Part shown: positions 5,762-7,441 of the stretch, in pieces
How positions within the stretch are numbered: the first letter of the stretch is position 1
How the letters are laid out: each line of letters opens with the position of its first letter
Assembly (NCBI GenBank): GCA_026394435.1
Contig: JAPKYG010000104.1
Span: 1 to 7,441, forward strand
From: Methanobacteriota archaeon
GTDB lineage: Archaea > Thermoplasmatota > E2 > DHVEG-1
Reading direction: 5' to 3'
DNA length: 7,441 nt
Made by a program: the position numbers and the translations under genes
The notes under the pieces: generated by a model
The model's input: the letters and a program-made list of their open reading frames with translations, nothing else
Databases searched by the model: none
Told to the model about the DNA's origin: nothing

Positions 5762-5876
5762 CCTAATATATTCCTATGAGGGGTAGGTGAAAGTAATTTT
5801 GAATTTTTTTAGATACAATAGGGGAAAAAATAGGAAAACAAAAGGTTTTAATACAACATCATAGGAATATAATAGG
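5762..5876. repeat. 17-bp inverted repeat (one mismatch) in the divergent intergenic region
   Basis: CCTAATATATTCCTATG at 5762-5778 is the reverse complement of CATAGGAATATAATAGG at 5860-5876 except for one base. The arms are 81 nt apart. The right arm ends in the Shine-Dalgarno region of the small zinc-binding gene, and the left arm holds a TATA-like ATATATTA facing the endonuclease gene. Further copies of TAGG with A/T-rich flanks occur between them (near 5783, 5818 and 5831). It could be a pair of operator sites or a recombination or attachment remnant; function is not known. Confidence 0.75.
5846..5853 (+). promoter_or_regulatory. Probable TATA box of the small two-CxxC gene
   Basis: TTTTAATA is centred about 37 nt before ATG 5887. 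The implied start site near 5875 would give a leader of about 12 nt that just contains the Shine-Dalgarno. This is a moderate match with plausible spacing. Confidence 0.45.
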
Positions 5877-5881
5877 AGGAG
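5874..5881 (+). promoter_or_regulatory. Strong Shine-Dalgarno (AGGAGGAG) of the small two-CxxC gene
   Basis: AGGAGG at 5874-5879 is followed by seven bases and then ATG 5887. It is the strongest ribosome binding site in the window and confirms that this short frame is translated. Its first bases belong to the right arm of the intergenic inverted repeat. Confidence 0.75.
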
Positions 5882-5886
5882 AGAAA

Positions 5887-6099
5887 ATGGAGAAGATAAT
5901 TGAAACACGCTTGATTACACGCCATTCACAATTCCCCACCGTGTGTATCTACTGCAATAAACAGATCTTTCCCAACAGCCTTCATTATGTCGAAGAAGGT
6001 GTGACCGGACATATCCATTCATTGATTGCACGGAAATATTGTGAAGAATGCTATAGAAAGCATGGGGAACAACTTTTACTGCATAAAACCACAAAGTGA
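5887..6099 (+). CDS. Small protein with two CxxC motifs, predicted zinc-binding
   Basis: The product has 70 residues with paired cysteines Cys20-x2-Cys23 (VCIYCNK) and Cys52-x2-Cys55 (YCEECYRK) 28 residues apart, the layout of a four-cysteine zinc ribbon or treble-clef-like fold. The intervening part includes His33, His42 and His44. I do not recognise a named family. It has no membrane segment or signal. A strong Shine-Dalgarno and a TATA-like site support expression. It stands divergent from the homing endonuclease gene across an inverted-repeat-bearing intergenic region, and tRNA-Leu follows downstream on the same strand. It could be a small nucleic-acid-binding or regulatory protein; this is inference from the cysteine pattern only. 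Confidence 0.78.
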   Translation: MEKIIETRLITRHSQFPTVCIYCNKQIFPNSLHYVEEGVTGHIHSLIARKYCEECYRKHGEQLLLHKTTK

Positions 6100-6131
6100 T
6101 CCTTTGCGATAGCGTCGTATCGTTACAAACA

Positions 6132-6139
6132 TTTTTTAT
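6132..6139 (+). promoter_or_regulatory. Probable TATA box of tRNA-Leu
   Basis: TTTTTTAT is centred about 33 nt before the first base of tRNA-Leu, giving a predicted start about 7 nt upstream of the mature 5' end. The same octamer plus G is found upstream of thiL. Confidence 0.55.
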
Positions 6140-6168
6140 GAGAGATGAGATTAGCGGTGGGTAGTATT

Positions 6169-6253
6169 GCAGGGGTACCCGAGCATGGTCTAAGGGGTAG
6201 GGCTTAGGACCCTATGACGTAGGTCTCCGCGAGTTCAAATCTCGTCCCCTGCA
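6169..6253 (+). tRNA. tRNA-Leu (anticodon TAG)
   Basis: The 85-nt sequence folds as a class II tRNA: acceptor GCAGGGG (6169-6175) with CCCCTGC (6246-6252) and discriminator A; a leucine-type D arm containing CCCGAGCATGGTCTAAGGGG; anticodon stem TAGGG/CCCTA with loop CTTAGGA, so the anticodon is TAG, reading CUN codons; a long variable arm; and T arm CGCGAGTTCAAATCTCG. The long variable arm, loop sequence and A73 agree with leucine identity. CCA is not encoded and no intron is seen. No T-run follows closely, so transcription may continue into the gene starting at 6280. Confidence 0.96.
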
Positions 6254-6279
6254 CTTATTATTCAGAGAAGAGAGAACCA

Positions 6280-6822
6280 ATGAAAATCATCGCGTTCACC
6301 GGCATGCCAGCCTCAGGAAAATCAGAGGCGGTACAACTCGTAAAAGACAAAGGAATCCCAGTTATCCGCATGGGTGATATGGTCTGGGAGGAGACCAAAA
6401 GACAAGGAAAACCACTCGATGATAAAAACGTCGGAAACATCGCACAGACCATGCGTGAGAAACACGGGATGGACATCTGGGCACGAAGGACTGTAGAAAA
6501 AATTTATCGGTTAAAAAAATCACCGCTCCTTGTCATCGATGGCGTACGCAACATGGAGGAAATCGATTATTTTAAAAAAGAGCTTGGCAGGGATTTCCTG
6601 GTAATAGCAATCGATGCGCCTGATGAGCTGCGAAGAAAACGAGCGATTTCCCGGGGAAGAACCGATGACAGCAAGAACCTCAAAGACCTTGAGGAGCGGG
6701 ATAAACGGGAGATCCGCTGGGGTCTGCAAAAGGTCATTGCAGATGCAGATATCATCATCCCGAACAACGGGAGTTTCACAGACTTTAAAAAACAGGTTAT
6801 AACAGTGTTCAAAAAACTCTGA
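6280..6822 (+). CDS. UPF0200-family P-loop nucleoside/nucleotide kinase-like protein
   Basis: The 180-residue product begins with a strand and P-loop, IIAFTGMPASGKS (3-15), a Walker A of the GxxxxGKS type. It has GDMVWEET (32-39) after the first helix, a Walker B-like strand LLVIDGVRN (83-91), an arginine-rich lid segment RRKRAISRGRTDD (118-130), and a C-terminal base-recognition strand ADIIIPNNGSF (156-166). Length and order match the archaeal UPF0200 family, related to dephospho-CoA kinase and adenylate kinase. The substrate is not established; I would not call it CoaE, since a different family is reported to do that step in some archaea. It starts 26 nt after tRNA-Leu without an intervening terminator, and purS follows 49 nt after its stop. 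Upstream AGAGAAGAGAG is at best a weak ribosome binding site. Confidence 0.85.
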   Translation: MKIIAFTGMPASGKSEAVQLVKDKGIPVIRMGDMVWEETKRQGKPLDDKNVGNIAQTMREKHGMDIWARRTVEKIYRLKKSPLLVIDGVRNMEEIDYFKKELGRDFLVIAIDAPDELRRKRAISRGRTDDSKNLKDLEERDKREIRWGLQKVIADADIIIPNNGSFTDFKKQVITVFKKL

Positions 6823-6830
6823 GGAACGAT

Positions 6831-6838
6831 ACTTTAAT
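6831..6838 (+). promoter_or_regulatory. Possible TATA-like element of purS-purL
   Basis: ACTTTAAT is centred about 37 nt before the purS ATG in the 49-nt gap after the kinase-like gene. It would give a leader of about 10 nt. No Shine-Dalgarno precedes purS, consistent with a short or absent leader. Weak match, so tentative. Confidence 0.35.
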
Positions 6839-6871
6839 CTAGCTATTTTCAGATTATGCGCCACGATTCGA

Positions 6872-7123
6872 ATGTTCGAAGCCAAAGTAACCGTTCAACT
6901 AAAGAAAGGTATCTCAGATCCCGAGGGTGTAAATACCTTAAAAGCAATCCATCTCCTTGGTTTTCCGAAAGTAAAGAACGCGAAAACCATCAGGACTTTT
7001 AATCTCACTATCGATGGAACAGATAAAAACCAGGTGAAAAAAGACGTCGAGCAGATCTGTCAGCGGTTACTCACCAACCCGGTGATTCATCAGTATGAAA
7101 TAACAATTGAAGAAAAAAAGTAA
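6872..7123 (+). CDS. purS: Phosphoribosylformylglycinamidine synthase subunit PurS
   Basis: PurS is the small bridging subunit of the three-part FGAM synthase (PurS-PurL-PurQ), which converts FGAR and glutamine to FGAM in purine synthesis. The 83-residue product has the family length and pattern: FEAKVTVQLKKGISDPEGVNTLKAIHLLGF (2-31), the VKNAKTIRTFNLTID strand pair (34-48), and C-terminal LLTNPVIHQYEITI (66-79). It sits 12 nt before the purL start in the usual purS-purL order. Its product is the substrate of PurM, encoded earlier in this window. No Shine-Dalgarno is seen before ATG 6872. Confidence 0.94.
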   Translation: MFEAKVTVQLKKGISDPEGVNTLKAIHLLGFPKVKNAKTIRTFNLTIDGTDKNQVKKDVEQICQRLLTNPVIHQYEITIEEKK

Positions 7124-7135
7124 TGGGGAGTTGTT

Positions 7136-7441
7136 GTGCAATTAGACAATTTATTCAAAAAAATCAGAGCAGATATTGAAACCTACGAAATACAACTGCA
7201 CGCTGCCTCAGATAAAGAGTTACTCGAGATAAGCAACCTGATGGGACTTGCGTTAGCACTCCCTGAGATGAAACGGATCAAGGAGTATTTCGGGAAACAG
7301 GGGCGGAAACCGACCGATATCGAGCTGCAGGCACTAGGACAAGCATGGTATGAGCATTGTTGCTATAAATCATCAAAGATACCTTTGAAAAAATATGTGT
7401 TTAATGTGGACGAGAACCGGATCATTGCCCGTGAAGACGCA
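7136..7441 (+). CDS. purL: Phosphoribosylformylglycinamidine synthase subunit PurL, 5' part
   Basis: The frame starts with GTG 7136 and is open for 102 codons to the right edge. The GTG is 5 nt after GGGGAG (7125-7130), a good Shine-Dalgarno, and 12 nt after the purS stop. The translation carries the PurL N-terminal signature: GRKPTDIELQALGQAWYEHCCYKSSKIPLKKYV, in which EHC-YKSS with His74 is the conserved start of the ATP-binding synthetase domain. PurL is the catalytic synthetase subunit that uses ATP and the ammonia delivered by PurQ. About 50 residues precede this block, a short N-terminus as expected for the small archaeal/Gram-positive type rather than the long fused PurL. The rest of the gene is outside the window. 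Confidence 0.93.
   Translation, partial: MQLDNLFKKIRADIETYEIQLHAASDKELLEISNLMGLALALPEMKRIKEYFGKQGRKPTDIELQALGQAWYEHCCYKSSKIPLKKYVFNVDENRIIAREDA

Noticed and set aside
5695..5880. Possible upstream 5' exon of the initiator tRNA, making the whole endonuclease gene an intron
   Set aside because: I searched the minus strand upstream of the endonuclease for AGCGAG or a shorter CGAG/AGCG match and found none; the only 5' strand that completes the acceptor stem is at 5101-5106.
6520..6885. Minus-strand open frames within the UPF0200 gene
   Set aside because: Antisense to a gene with clear P-loop and Walker B motifs; no independent evidence.
1..7441. CRISPR array or insertion sequence
   Set aside because: No regularly spaced direct repeats and no transposase-like frame were seen on either strand.

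Overview
The window looks like chromosomal DNA of a euryarchaeal-type archaeon. The signs are archaeal AT-rich TATA boxes at the expected distance from starts, near-leaderless genes mixed with Shine-Dalgarno genes, an archaeal-type initiator tRNA (A1:U72, three G:C pairs in the anticodon stem), an interrupted tRNA, the archaeal UPF0200 kinase family, and a split PurS/PurL. I cannot fix the lineage from sequence alone.

Layout. 1-1109 (-) is the N-terminal part of a membrane-anchored clan CD (legumain/caspase-like) cysteine peptidase that runs off the left edge. It is fully open, with an Ig-like domain and an intact His/Cys pair. Next are thiL (thiamine-phosphate kinase, -) and, divergently, purM (AIR synthetase, +), followed closely by a tRNA-dihydrouridine synthase (+). 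A DUF1624 membrane acyltransferase-like gene (-) converges on the dus gene and overlaps its 3' end by 38 bases. It starts at a GTG just downstream of a perfect TTTATATA box.

The unusual part is 4985-5880. On the minus strand a LAGLIDADG homing endonuclease gene, far more AT-rich than its neighbours, ends inside the first two bases of the initiator tRNA-Met gene. The tRNA promoter appears to be embedded in the last codons of the endonuclease. The tRNA is interrupted in its acceptor stem by a 32-nt insert, best read as a tiny non-canonical intron. Part of the insert is an exact inverted repeat of a segment in the endonuclease 3' end. A second long inverted repeat and several ATAGG motifs fill the gap between the endonuclease and a small divergent two-CxxC protein gene.

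The right part returns to housekeeping: tRNA-Leu(UAG), a UPF0200 P-loop kinase-like gene 26 nt after it, then purS and the start of purL. PurM, PurS and PurL act at consecutive steps of purine synthesis (FGAR to FGAM to AIR). AIR also feeds the pyrimidine branch of thiamine synthesis, so ThiL is a related metabolic neighbour. Genes or tRNAs cover nearly all of the window, and no gene-free stretch exceeds 300 bases.
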